Shown here: positions 14,245 through 22,701 of the stretch, in pieces
Layout: the number at the start of each line of letters is the position of its first letter
Numbering within the stretch: the first letter of the stretch is position 1
DNA from: Bacteroidales bacterium
GTDB lineage: Bacteria > Bacteroidota > Bacteroidia > Bacteroidales > 4484-276
Reading direction: 5' to 3'
Length of the DNA: 36,601 nucleotides
Assembly: GCA_014860585.1 (NCBI GenBank)
Contig: JACZJL010000090.1
Span: 1-36,601 of the forward strand
Program-made: the position numbers and the translations under genes
The notes under the pieces: model-generated
What the model was told of the DNA's origin: nothing
Database searches by the model: none
What the model saw: the letters and a program-made list of their open reading frames with translations, nothing else

Positions 14245-17200
14245 ATGTTTTTAAAAGTTTACAAATCAAGAGTATGGATTATGCTCTTTATGTTGCTTCC
14301 CTTTATTGGGAACGCACAAATCCCTGGCCTACCGCCGGGATGGGGATTTACCCTGAATCCCACCTCAGCTACCTATGCAATACCCACCACCGTTGCTTTT
14401 ACCGGTGTTGATGCATTGCAAGCCGGCGACTGGATCGGCGCGTTTTACGAAGATGACGGGGAATTGTATTGTGCCGGCGCCATTGAATGGCTTGGCACAG
14501 GTAACGTTGCCCTCGTTGCTTTCGGTAACGATGATCTGGAGCCCACTAAAAATGGTTTTGCAGAAAATGAATTAGTACAGTGGAAATTCTATTACTCAAC
14601 CACATCCGAAGAATTGTGCGTAAAAGCATACGACGACCTTGGCGAAGAATTTAACTGGTCCAATGGCGTACTTGAAGTTGTTGCCAGCTTCGGACCCTGT
14701 GTTGAACCACCAGTTTGCCAAACAATTAACCTTTTATCAGGTACACGCTTTTATTCTTCCTACATTCAGACAGATAACATGAACATGTTGGCAATGATGA
14801 CTCCTGTTCTTGGTAGTTTGAATACAGTAAAAAGTTCTACTGGCGCCACTTTGCGGAAAATTGGACCTAACTGGGTCAATGGTATCGGAAACTGGATTTC
14901 AACCGAAGGTTACCTGATTACTATGAATGCAGGCGCTGCACTGGAATTTTGTGGTTCGGTTGTTCCTTTTAATACACCTATTCCATTGACAGGAACTAAA
15001 ATCGTAAGTTTCCTTCACCAGGCACCAATGAATGCCTTAACCGCATTTACTCCTATATTAGCCCAGTTAAATCAGGTTAAAAATTCAACTGGAGCTACGC
15101 TCAGGAAAATTGGACCCAACTGGGTTAATGGTATCGGTAACCTTATTCCAAGTGAAGGTTACTTAGTTACGGTGAATTCTCCGACAACATTAATTTATCC
15201 AGCAGCTGATAACACTGTAGCACCTGCACCTGTAAATTCAAATAGTAACACCCGTTCACATTTTACATGGCCGGGAGGTAATGCAGGAGAAAATACCTGG
15301 ACACTTTACATAGATCAGGCATTATTCAATGGAGTTTCATTGCAGGCAGGTGATGAAGTTGCTATACTTGACGGGAATATTGTTTGCGGTGTTTGGACAT
15401 TAACAGCAGCCCCAGTTCCTGGAACATTCGCTGAGTTCCTTGTTGCATTTGACGTTTTAGGTAACCTTACCAATGGTTATACACCCGGTAATGCCATTAC
15501 CTTAAAAGCATACAATGCTGCAACAATGGAAGAAAGCGAAGAATTTACTGTTGAATTTTTCAATCCTTACGGTGATGCCTATACTTTACCCATTTTCCCT
15601 GCCACAAATAATGAGTACAGTATTGTTAATATGAACTTCACTACAGAGCAGCCCAATTGTCCAATGCTTGTTTCCGCTGAACCCGGTAATTCACAAGTTG
15701 CATTGACATGGACTGGAATTGAAGTTCCTATAAAATCTGAAGTAGAGTTTGAAGAAAAAATTACTCAAACTCGCTCGCATTTTACCTGGCCAGGTGGAAA
15801 TGCCGGTGAAAATACCTGGACACTTTACATCGACCAGGCATTATTCAATGGAGTTTCGTTACAAGCTGGTGATGAACTGGCAATTTTAGATGGTAGCATT
15901 ATATGTGGTGTTTGGACATTATCAGCAGCTCCGGTTCCCGGAACCTTTGCAGAGTTTTTGGTAGCCTTTGATGTTTTGGGAAACCTTACCAATGGTTACA
16001 CGCCCGGTAACGCCATAACAATTAAAGCTTACAATGCTGCCACCATGACCGAGAGTGAGGAATTTCAAATTGAATTCTTCAATCCCTATGGTGATGCCTA
16101 TACACAATCGGTGTTCCCTGCTACAAACAATGAATACAGTATAGTTAACCTGGCTTTTACCACTGTTCAGCCCTATGTTCCGACTTTCAATGTTTATCAG
16201 GATGGCGCCCTCATTGCATCCAATGTTGAAGGGAATACTTACCTGGTAGAAGGTCTGGCAAATGGAACTGAATACTGCTTCACCGTAACCCAACTCCTTG
16301 AAGGAGGTGAAGAATCATGCCAGTCTAATGAACTGTGTGCTATTCCAGACGGTTGCGAAAACGTTGTTATCACTAATTTCCCAGAAGCTTTTGAAAACCT
16401 CTGTGTTGGAACTAACTTTGAATATGATTTTTCAGGTGTTGTAATTGAAAATGCAGCTTCAGTTGAATGGGTTATTGATCCGGTTGAAGCAGGTGGATGG
16501 GTGAACTCATTGTTCGTTTTATTCACTGATTATGTTGGTGAAGTTACAATTTCGGTAACCGGATATGCAACTCCCCCATGTTTAGATGCAACAGCAAGTG
16601 TTTCATTTGAAGTCTTTGCACTTCCGGTAATTGAATGCCCTGCTTATGGACCGCTTTGTGAAGGTGGTGACTTTGTTGAGTTTACCGAACCAGGTGTTTT
16701 CCACTTTGATGGTGAAGTAATTACTGGTTGGAATCCTTCTGCACCAGGTATGTTCATGATTCATTACATGTACACCGATCCTGAAACAGGTTGCAGCAAC
16801 GACTGTATGTTCGAAATCGAAGTTATTGCTCTTCCGGTGGTTGATTGCCCTGAAGATCAGGTATTGTGCTACAACGATGAACCATTTGTATTCGGCGACT
16901 TCACATTTGATCCATCAATGTACGACCCGGGTGTTTATCCATTCACCTTCACAGCATCCAATGCTTGTGGGACTGTTGAATGTTCTTTCACTATTGAAGT
17001 AATCGGTGCTCCTGTTGTAGAATGTCCTGAGGATTTCGAAATTTGCGTAAATGCTGAGCCTTTCGTATTTGGTGAATGGACCTTTGACCCTTCATTATAC
17101 AATCCAGGTGTTTACAGCTTTACATTTACTGCCGAAAATGAATGTGGTGTTGCTGAATGTACTTTCTACGTAACTGTACTTCCGCTGCCGGAACCACCGG

Positions 17201-20200
17201 TTTGCCCTGAAGATGCTTTTGTCTGCATTGACGCCGATCCATTCGAAATTGGTGGAATTTTATTCGATCCTGCAGCTTATGGCGCTGGTGAATGGCCTTT
17301 CACCCTCACATCTGAAAATGAATGTGGCATTGCTGAATGTACATTCTATGTAACAGTTTTTGGCTTACCTGAAGTTACTTGTCCGGATGCTTTCAGCGTT
17401 TATCTCTCAGATCTTCCAATCACTCTGGACGGTGCAATGCCTATGGGCGGTGAATACAGTGGTACTGGCGTATTGGGTAATGATTTCCTTGTTTTCGAAA
17501 CAGGTGAATATTTAATTACTTATACCTACACTGATGTTGAAACAGGATGTACAAATTTCTGTACATTTGTTATTAACGTAGAAGCAGACCCAATTCCTGA
17601 ATTGGTATTTGCTAACCTGCAATGGCCGCCAACCAGTGAAATTTGCCTGGATAATTTCCAACCATTAACTGTTTATGGACAGGTTGTGATTGAAAATGGT
17701 GTTTTAAATCCTGAAACCGGTTACGAGGGACTTGTTGTTGAATTTGGTATCAGTGGCGAGAATACAGATCCTGCCACCTGGACTACCTGGTATCCTTCAA
17801 CGGGTTTTGGTTTTGGTGGTTTTAACGGACAACCCGAATACTCTGGTCAAATTGGTGATGGCCTGGTTGCCGGTACCTATTATTATGCTACCAAGTTCAC
17901 CTTCGATGATATGGTTTACTATGGTGGTTTTGATGGCGGTTTCTGGGATGGTATAAATAACGTTTCCGGAGTATTAACCGTAATTGAATTCTGCGGTATT
18001 CCTCCATGCAGCATTGAATGGGCGAACGTACAATGGCCAGAGTCAGGAGAAATCTTTGTAGGTGATGATTTCGACGTTTATGCACAGGTTTACTCTGCAA
18101 ACTATCCTGGACAAGAAATTCCAGGTATGTCAGCATGGGTTGGTTATTCAACTGAAAATGTTGATCCTTCATTATTTACCAACTGGGTACCGGCTACATT
18201 GAATGTCATTGCCGGGAATAACTCAGAATACGTAGCCAACATTGGTGCTGCAATCATGGAGGACGGTACTTACTACTATGCAAGCCGCTTCCAGTGCTTA
18301 GATGGCGATTTTGTGTATGGTGGTATTGGCGGATTCTGGGATAACAATTCCGGAGTTTTAATCGTAAATCCATTGGAGTGTGAAGTTACATGTCCTGAAG
18401 ACTTTGAAGTTTGCATCAATGGCGGGTCTTTCGTTCTTGCTGGTGCTGAACCCACAGGTGGCGAATATACCGGTGTTGGCGTGATGGATGGCATGTTCTA
18501 TCCTGAAGTAGCTGGTGAAGGTGTACACGAGATTACCTATACTTTCGATTGCGGTAATGGACTGATTGCATCATGCGTATTTGAAATTACTGTGCTTGGA
18601 TTACCGGTTGTAGAATGTCCAGAAGATCAGGTATTGTGCTACAACGATGAGCCATTTGTATTCGGCGAATTCGTATTTGATCCATCGATGTACGATCCGG
18701 GTGTTTACCCATTCACCTTCACAGCAGAAAATGAATGCGGTGTTGCAGAATGTTCCTTCACCATTGAAGTAATTGGCGCCCCGGTTGCCGAATGTCCTGA
18801 AGATATCGCAGTATGTATCGATGCTGAACCATTTGAATATGGTGGCTATGCAATTGATCCAGCTTTGCTTGGCGCAGGAGTTCATGAATTTGTTGTAGAA
18901 GCATCAAATCAATGTGGAACCGACGTTTGTTCCTTCTTTGTTACTGTAAATGCATTACCTGTTTTGACAGAGGTTGGCCTTGAGGTAACTGAAGATGGTG
19001 AAGTATGGATGCCGGTTGATGGCGGTCTGGCTGAAGGTTATGAGCTTTGTATTAACCCTGCATCAGCTGGTTATGCACTCAATATTGCTTCACTGATGTC
19101 AGAACCTGCGCTTGCCGAAGGTTATTATGGATTCTATGTGACCACCTATCCTGATGGATACTTTGAATACTGGGATGGCCGTGGCGTTAACGCCGGAGCT
19201 GCTCCCGGTTCATGGCAAGAGTGGATGTGGTGGATTATCAATGGTAATCAGCCCATCTTCTATATCGGCGTAAATGATGGTTTCATGCTGGTTGATGGTC
19301 TCAAGAAAGATTATTCGGGTGAAATTACTTACCTGGTATTACCTGGCGATTATCCGGCAGGCGCTTATACATTTGAAGGTATGGTTGAGGATGCTAATGG
19401 TTGCATGTCTGAACTGATTGTTGTAGGTATGACTTTCAACTCTTACGCAGTAATTGTAGAACAACCGGTAGATGTTTCTGTTCTTTGGGGAATGGATGCT
19501 GAATTCACCGTTGTTGCAGAGAATGCTGAAGAATATCAATGGTATGGTCCAAATGGAATGATCGATGGGGCTACTGAAGCTACCCTAACACTGTTTGCAG
19601 TAACTTTGGAGGACGAAGGTGGTTACTATGTTGAAGTTACCAATGGATGTGATCCTGACAGATTAATTTCCATGACTGCTTTCCTCACTGTTCTTCCCTG
19701 GACTCAGGTTATCGACCTGAACGGCGCTGTAAATGGTATGTCAACCTACCTTGATTTGTTGGAAGATGACATTGCAACCATAGTTGCTCCGATCATCGCA
19801 GACCTGCAGTATGTTGAGTTTTATCAACCAAACACCGTTTATGTCCCAGGAGCAATGTCATTCCCATGGAATGAGGAAAAAGGAGCAAAAACTGGCCTGA
19901 GTGGTGGTTATCCAACTTCACTTACTGTGACTGGTTATCCTACATTAGGAACTGTAGTCGACCTGCCAGCTGGATGGTCAATTATGCCAGTTTGGAGTCA
20001 GGGCGTTGTCCTTGCTGCTGATGTATTTGGTCCATTGGGTGCTCAGTTAATCGCTGCCTTTAGTATTGACTACTCTGGTGTATACTGGCCACAGTATAGT
20101 GTATACTCATTAGAGTATCTTGTTCCTGGAAGCGCTTACCTGGTTGCTCTTGCCAGCCCGGGATCTGTTGATTTCAATGTTCCGCTTGTAAAAGCTGCAA

Positions 20201-20844
20201 CACCGGGTTATGTATCTATGCCAGCAAATACAACCACATGGAAAACTGTTCAAATGACAGGTGTACAACACAACATTGCGCTCACCGCTGATGCACTTGC
20301 TCAGTTGAGAGTTGGCGACGTTGTGGGTGCTTTCAACCAGGATGGCAGTATTGCCGGTATGGTTGAAATTACCAACCTGAAAGATAATGCCGTAATCAGA
20401 GTGTATGGTAACGAGTTTACCTCGAAATCTGTTAACGGTTTTGTTGCAGGTGATGTACTGACATTCAAGGTTTACCGTGATGGTGAGGTAATTGATCTCA
20501 CAGCTACATTCGATCCTAATATGCCAAATACTGATGTATTTGCAGAAAACGGATTGTCAGCTATCATTAGCCTGAAGGCTGGTGTTACAGCAATCAATGA
20601 CCTTACAGCCGAACTTACTGTTAACCTCTTCCCGAATCCTGCTAAAGATTTCGTTAATATCGAGACTAATTTTGAAATCAGGAATCTGAAAGTTGTTAAC
20701 TATGTTGGTCAAGTTGTATTTGATCAGGAAATTGATCAGGTCAACTTCCAGATCAATACCTCCAATTTTGGTCCCGGAATGTACTTTGTACAAATCCAAA
20801 CCACTGATGGAGTTGTAGTAACTAAAAGACTTACTGTTAATTAA
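14245..20844 (+). CDS. Giant T9SS-exported multidomain surface protein (protein C, 2199 aa)
   Basis: Secreted modular protein; no catalytic site is recognised. A signal peptide ends near residue 25 (hydrophobic run, then GNAQIPG). A QPGD domain covers about 30-150. Two tandem ~83-residue modules (TGATLRKIGPNWVNGIGN in each) follow at about 158-325. A second QPGD copy lies at about 336-464. An FN3 domain begins at about 472 (CPMLVSAEPGNSQVALTW), is interrupted by a third QPGD copy (about 509-636), and resumes with FNVYQDGALIA at about 647. Next are PKD-like modules, including five short ~58-residue repeats (CPED, PF-FG, FDPS-Y-PGVY, FTFTA-N-CG). Two NLQWP-type modules (about 1120-1250 and 1256-1378) fall between them. 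An unrecognised Trp-rich block (about 1575-1735), an Ig-like domain, a C-terminal beta module, the fourth QPGD copy (about 1994-2116) and a T9SS type A sorting domain (LFPNPAKDFVNIE to VVTKRLTVN) end the protein. The sorting domain and leader closely match those of protein A. Confidence 0.92.
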   Translation: MFLKVYKSRVWIMLFMLLPFIGNAQIPGLPPGWGFTLNPTSATYAIPTTVAFTGVDALQAGDWIGAFYEDDGELYCAGAIEWLGTGNVALVAFGNDDLEPTKNGFAENELVQWKFYYSTTSEELCVKAYDDLGEEFNWSNGVLEVVASFGPCVEPPVCQTINLLSGTRFYSSYIQTDNMNMLAMMTPVLGSLNTVKSSTGATLRKIGPNWVNGIGNWISTEGYLITMNAGAALEFCGSVVPFNTPIPLTGTKIVSFLHQAPMNALTAFTPILAQLNQVKNSTGATLRKIGPNWVNGIGNLIPSEGYLVTVNSPTTLIYPAADNTVAPAPVNSNSNTRSHFTWPGGNAGENTWTLYIDQALFNGVSLQAGDEVAILDGNIVCGVWTLTAAPVPGTFAEFLVAFDVLGNLTNGYTPGNAITLKAYNAATMEESEEFTVEFFNPYGDAYTLPIFPATNNEYSIVNMNFTTEQPNCPMLVSAEPGNSQVALTWTGIEVPIKSEVEFEEKITQTRSHFTWPGGNAGENTWTLYIDQALFNGVSLQAGDELAILDGSIICGVWTLSAAPVPGTFAEFLVAFDVLGNLTNGYTPGNAITIKAYNAATMTESEEFQIEFFNPYGDAYTQSVFPATNNEYSIVNLAFTTVQPYVPTFNVYQDGALIASNVEGNTYLVEGLANGTEYCFTVTQLLEGGEESCQSNELCAIPDGCENVVITNFPEAFENLCVGTNFEYDFSGVVIENAASVEWVIDPVEAGGWVNSLFVLFTDYVGEVTISVTGYATPPCLDATASVSFEVFALPVIECPAYGPLCEGGDFVEFTEPGVFHFDGEVITGWNPSAPGMFMIHYMYTDPETGCSNDCMFEIEVIALPVVDCPEDQVLCYNDEPFVFGDFTFDPSMYDPGVYPFTFTASNACGTVECSFTIEVIGAPVVECPEDFEICVNAEPFVFGEWTFDPSLYNPGVYSFTFTAENECGVAECTFYVTVLPLPEPPVCPEDAFVCIDADPFEIGGILFDPAAYGAGEWPFTLTSENECGIAECTFYVTVFGLPEVTCPDAFSVYLSDLPITLDGAMPMGGEYSGTGVLGNDFLVFETGEYLITYTYTDVETGCTNFCTFVINVEADPIPELVFANLQWPPTSEICLDNFQPLTVYGQVVIENGVLNPETGYEGLVVEFGISGENTDPATWTTWYPSTGFGFGGFNGQPEYSGQIGDGLVAGTYYYATKFTFDDMVYYGGFDGGFWDGINNVSGVLTVIEFCGIPPCSIEWANVQWPESGEIFVGDDFDVYAQVYSANYPGQEIPGMSAWVGYSTENVDPSLFTNWVPATLNVIAGNNSEYVANIGAAIMEDGTYYYASRFQCLDGDFVYGGIGGFWDNNSGVLIVNPLECEVTCPEDFEVCINGGSFVLAGAEPTGGEYTGVGVMDGMFYPEVAGEGVHEITYTFDCGNGLIASCVFEITVLGLPVVECPEDQVLCYNDEPFVFGEFVFDPSMYDPGVYPFTFTAENECGVAECSFTIEVIGAPVAECPEDIAVCIDAEPFEYGGYAIDPALLGAGVHEFVVEASNQCGTDVCSFFVTVNALPVLTEVGLEVTEDGEVWMPVDGGLAEGYELCINPASAGYALNIASLMSEPALAEGYYGFYVTTYPDGYFEYWDGRGVNAGAAPGSWQEWMWWIINGNQPIFYIGVNDGFMLVDGLKKDYSGEITYLVLPGDYPAGAYTFEGMVEDANGCMSELIVVGMTFNSYAVIVEQPVDVSVLWGMDAEFTVVAENAEEYQWYGPNGMIDGATEATLTLFAVTLEDEGGYYVEVTNGCDPDRLISMTAFLTVLPWTQVIDLNGAVNGMSTYLDLLEDDIATIVAPIIADLQYVEFYQPNTVYVPGAMSFPWNEEKGAKTGLSGGYPTSLTVTGYPTLGTVVDLPAGWSIMPVWSQGVVLAADVFGPLGAQLIAAFSIDYSGVYWPQYSVYSLEYLVPGSAYLVALASPGSVDFNVPLVKAATPGYVSMPANTTTWKTVQMTGVQHNIALTADALAQLRVGDVVGAFNQDGSIAGMVEITNLKDNAVIRVYGNEFTSKSVNGFVAGDVLTFKVYRDGEVIDLTATFDPNMPNTDVFAENGLSAIISLKAGVTAINDLTAELTVNLFPNPAKDFVNIETNFEIRNLKVVNYVGQVVFDQEIDQVNFQINTSNFGPGMYFVQIQTTDGVVVTKRLTVN
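14740..15190 (+). repeat. Tandem duplication of an ~83-residue module in protein C
   Basis: Two adjacent copies at an offset of 249 bases (for example ACTGG at 14839 and 15088). Each encodes a segment with TPVLGSLN/TPILAQLN, a near-identical TGATLRKIGPNWVNGIGN, then SEGYL. The resemblance to the C-terminal beta module of proteins A and C (PL-QL-A, GVYWPQY, VPGSAYL) suggests the same fold. Confidence 0.8.
15250..16149 (+). repeat. Duplicated QPGD domain in protein C (15250-15630 and 15769-16149)
   Basis: The coding sequence at 15250-15630 recurs at 15769-16149, an offset of 519 bases. Both copies encode TRSHFTWPGGNAGENTWTLY, LQAGDE-AILDG, CGVWTL, VAFDVLGNLTNGYTPGNAIT, FNPYGDAYT and EYSIVN. 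The second copy sits inside an FN3 domain. Protein identity is higher than DNA identity, because many codon differences are silent. Confidence 0.88.
16831..18788 (+). repeat. Distant duplicated block in protein C (16831-17018 and 18601-18788)
   Basis: Two ~188-base copies 1770 bases (590 codons) apart encode almost the same short repeat: CPEDQVLCYNDEPFVFG, FDPSMYDPGVYPFTFTA, ECSFTIEVIGAPV. The DNA is much more alike than between neighbouring repeats of the same type, so the block was copied (or converted) as a unit over the NLQWP modules that lie between. Confidence 0.8.
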
Positions 20845-20867
20845 TCAGTAGTCCTCACATAAGTTTT

Positions 20868-20900
20868 AAGGGGGAATCTTCATGGTTCCCCCTTTTTTTA
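20868..20900 (+). terminator. Rho-independent terminator after gene C
   Basis: AAGGGGGAA (20868-20876) pairs perfectly with TTCCCCCTT (20886-20894) across a 9-base loop and is followed by a T run. It lies 23 bases after the gene C stop, the same distance as the terminator after gene A. Confidence 0.9.
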
Positions 20901-20932
20901 TTAAAGGTTAGGCCATGCTTAATTGCTTTTAG

Positions 20933-20940
20933 TAATTTTG
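20933..20940 (+). promoter_or_regulatory. Bacteroidota -7 element before the thioredoxin-pan gene group
   Basis: TAATTTTG matches TAnnTTTG and lies 25 bases before the ATG at 20966, just after the gene C terminator. It is well placed to start the transcript covering the thioredoxin-like gene, panC, panD and the genes that follow. Confidence 0.5.
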
Positions 20941-20965
20941 CCCAATAAATCAAAATCAAAAAATT

Positions 20966-21481
20966 ATGAAAATCTTTTCGACAGTCCTCTTGATGTTAAT
21001 CTTGGTTACTTTTTGCACCTCTCAGGAATTAAACAGGGTTGTTATTGATCCCGACCGTGGTAATGAGGATCTAATTGGTAAATGTGATCGCCAGGGCTTT
21101 GAACATACTGCTTTTAAAACCTGGTTTAGTGATGGATATCAGTCTTATAATCCTGATGAAAACGCAATCAAAGAGTTGAGAAATAGAAAAAAAGATTTGA
21201 AGATCACCGTTGTGATGGGAACCTGGTGTAGCGATTCCAGGAAAAATATCCCACATTTTTACAAAATTCTCGACGCAGTTAAACTTGATGAGAAAAATGT
21301 TGAGTTGATAGCAATGGATCGTAAGAAATCGACGGGTGATCTTGATATCAGCGGACTCGGAGTCACACTTGTTCCTACATTCATTTTATTAAAAAGGGGC
21401 GTGGAAATTGGAAGAATTGTTGAAAATCCTACCCTTTCGATTGAAAAGGACATGTTGCTCATTCTAATGCAAGGAGATTAG
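20966..21481 (+). CDS. Secreted thioredoxin-like protein with a single active-site Cys (171 aa)
   Basis: Thioredoxin-fold protein predicted to act outside the cytoplasm. A hydrophobic signal runs through about residue 20 (MKIFSTVLLMLILVTFCTSQ); the residue before its Cys is Phe, so it is a poor lipobox. The fold motif is VVMGTWCSDSRKNIPHF, where a typical thioredoxin has WCxxC; the second Cys is replaced by Ser. The cis-Pro segment is VPTFILLKRG. The WCxDS form is common in Bacteroidota homologues, but without a second Cys a normal disulfide exchange cycle is unlikely. It is 10 bases upstream of panC and probably co-transcribed. Its substrate is unknown. Confidence 0.8.
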   Translation: MKIFSTVLLMLILVTFCTSQELNRVVIDPDRGNEDLIGKCDRQGFEHTAFKTWFSDGYQSYNPDENAIKELRNRKKDLKITVVMGTWCSDSRKNIPHFYKILDAVKLDEKNVELIAMDRKKSTGDLDISGLGVTLVPTFILLKRGVEIGRIVENPTLSIEKDMLLILMQGD

Positions 21482-21491
21482 TATTCCTCCC

Positions 21492-22334
21492 ATGAGAGTT
21501 ATTAAGTCTATAAGCGATGTTAAGGAGTTTATTAAAGGTATCAAAGCCACCGGAAAATCTATTGGTTTTGTTCCAACGATGGGCGCTTTACATGCTGGTC
21601 ATATTGCTCTGGTGAACCGGGCTACATCTGAAAATGACTTTGTTGTTGCAAGTATTTTCGTTAACCCAATTCAGTTTAACAATAAGGAGGACCTTGAAAA
21701 GTATCCCAGGCCTATTTCGGAGGATATTCATAAATTAGAGGAAGTGGCCTGTGACCTGCTTTTTTTTCCCGGGGTAAATGAAATGTACCCTGAACCGGTT
21801 GTTGATAAATACGATTTTGGTCAGATGGATAAGGTCATGGAGGGTAAGTTCCGTCCGGGACATTTCAATGGCGTTGCTGTTGTGGTCAGGAAATTATTTG
21901 AAATTATTACGCCTGACAGGGCTTATTTTGGGATGAAAGACTTTCAGCAACTTAGAATTATTCAGACTTTAACCTCAAATTTGAATTTACCAGTTGATAT
22001 TGTGCCATACCCGACTGTCCGTGAAAAAGATGGGCTCGCTATGAGTTCCCGTAATGTCAGACTGAATGAGAAGGAACGCATGATTGCTCCTGTAATTTAC
22101 AAAGTTTTATGCGGAATTAGAGAGAAGGCAGGAAAGGTAACGGTGAAAGAGGCTGAGGAATGGGCGGTTTCCAGGTTGAACAAGTATGATGAAATAAATG
22201 TTGAATACATATCTGTAGTTGATGCCGTTACGCTGCTGCCGGTGACGAATTGGAGTGATGCAGAAAGCCTGGTTTGTTGCGCTGCGGTAATGGTTGGAAA
22301 GATTCGACTTATAGATAATGTCTTAATATTTTAG
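21492..22334 (+). CDS. panC: Pantothenate synthetase PanC
   Basis: Joins D-pantoate and beta-alanine using ATP to give pantothenate, the CoA precursor; cytoplasmic. At 280 residues it has the usual length. The nucleotide-binding motif [12 protein letters not shown] lies at about residues 26-37, with the HxGH signature of this nucleotidyltransferase superfamily. GMKDFQQL corresponds to the family KDxQQ motif, and LAMSSRN is the KMSKS-like ATP loop. It is followed 16 bases later by panD, whose product makes the beta-alanine used here. No panB is in the window. Confidence 0.97.
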   Translation: MRVIKSISDVKEFIKGIKATGKSIGFVPTMGALHAGHIALVNRATSENDFVVASIFVNPIQFNNKEDLEKYPRPISEDIHKLEEVACDLLFFPGVNEMYPEPVVDKYDFGQMDKVMEGKFRPGHFNGVAVVVRKLFEIITPDRAYFGMKDFQQLRIIQTLTSNLNLPVDIVPYPTVREKDGLAMSSRNVRLNEKERMIAPVIYKVLCGIREKAGKVTVKEAEEWAVSRLNKYDEINVEYISVVDAVTLLPVTNWSDAESLVCCAAVMVGKIRLIDNVLIF

Positions 22335-22342
22335 TAATTTTG
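22335..22342 (+). promoter_or_regulatory. Possible -7 element directly before panD
   Basis: TAATTTTG begins right after the panC stop in the context AGTAATTTTGCCC, the same as before the thioredoxin gene. A start from here would leave a leader of only a few bases before the panD ATG. It could be an internal promoter for panD or a chance match. Confidence 0.25.
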
Positions 22343-22350
22343 CCCCCGTT

Positions 22351-22698
22351 ATGCAAATTGAAGTTTTGAAATCGAAAATACACAGGGCCACTTTAACCGA
22401 GGCCAACCTGAATTACATCGGCAGTATCGCTATTGATGAAGACCTGATTGACGCGGCAAATCTGATCGAGAATGAAAAGGTTCATATCTACAATATTTCA
22501 AATGGCGAGCGACTCGAGACCTATGTTATAAAGGGTCCAAGAGGTACTGGTTATATTTCGCTCAACGGGGCTGCTGCCCGCAAGGCCTCCGCCGGTGATC
22601 TGGTAATCATTGTTTCTTATGCTTCGATGGATTTTGAAATTGCAAAGACGTTCAAACCTCATATCATTTTCCCCGACCATAACAACAAACTTGGTTAA
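22351..22698 (+). CDS. panD: Aspartate 1-decarboxylase PanD
   Basis: Pyruvoyl-dependent enzyme that decarboxylates L-aspartate to beta-alanine for PanC. The proenzyme cleaves itself at Gly24-Ser25; here the site is YIGSIAID with Gly24 and Ser25 at exactly those positions. Lys9 and His11 (KSKIHRA), Tyr58-region residues ([20 protein letters not shown]) and the [10 protein letters not shown] segment fit the family. It is 115 residues, a usual length. It shares a transcript with panC, and its stop is only 3 bases before the next start. Confidence 0.97.
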   Translation: MQIEVLKSKIHRATLTEANLNYIGSIAIDEDLIDAANLIENEKVHIYNISNGERLETYVIKGPRGTGYISLNGAAARKASAGDLVIIVSYASMDFEIAKTFKPHIIFPDHNNKLG

Positions 22699-22701
22699 AC
22701 C

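Noticed and set aside
14036-14269. Minus-strand ORF of 77 codons in the gap before gene C
   Set aside because: It runs across the leader, Shine-Dalgarno and start of gene C and has no start signal; it is a chance frame in AT-rich DNA.
1813-20844. Reading the three giant genes as SprB-type gliding adhesins with type B sorting domains
   Set aside because: All three C-termini have the type A form (PNP near the start of the domain, then a GMYFVRI or GVYMIRL strand), and no gliding genes are in the window, so only a general T9SS surface role is claimed.
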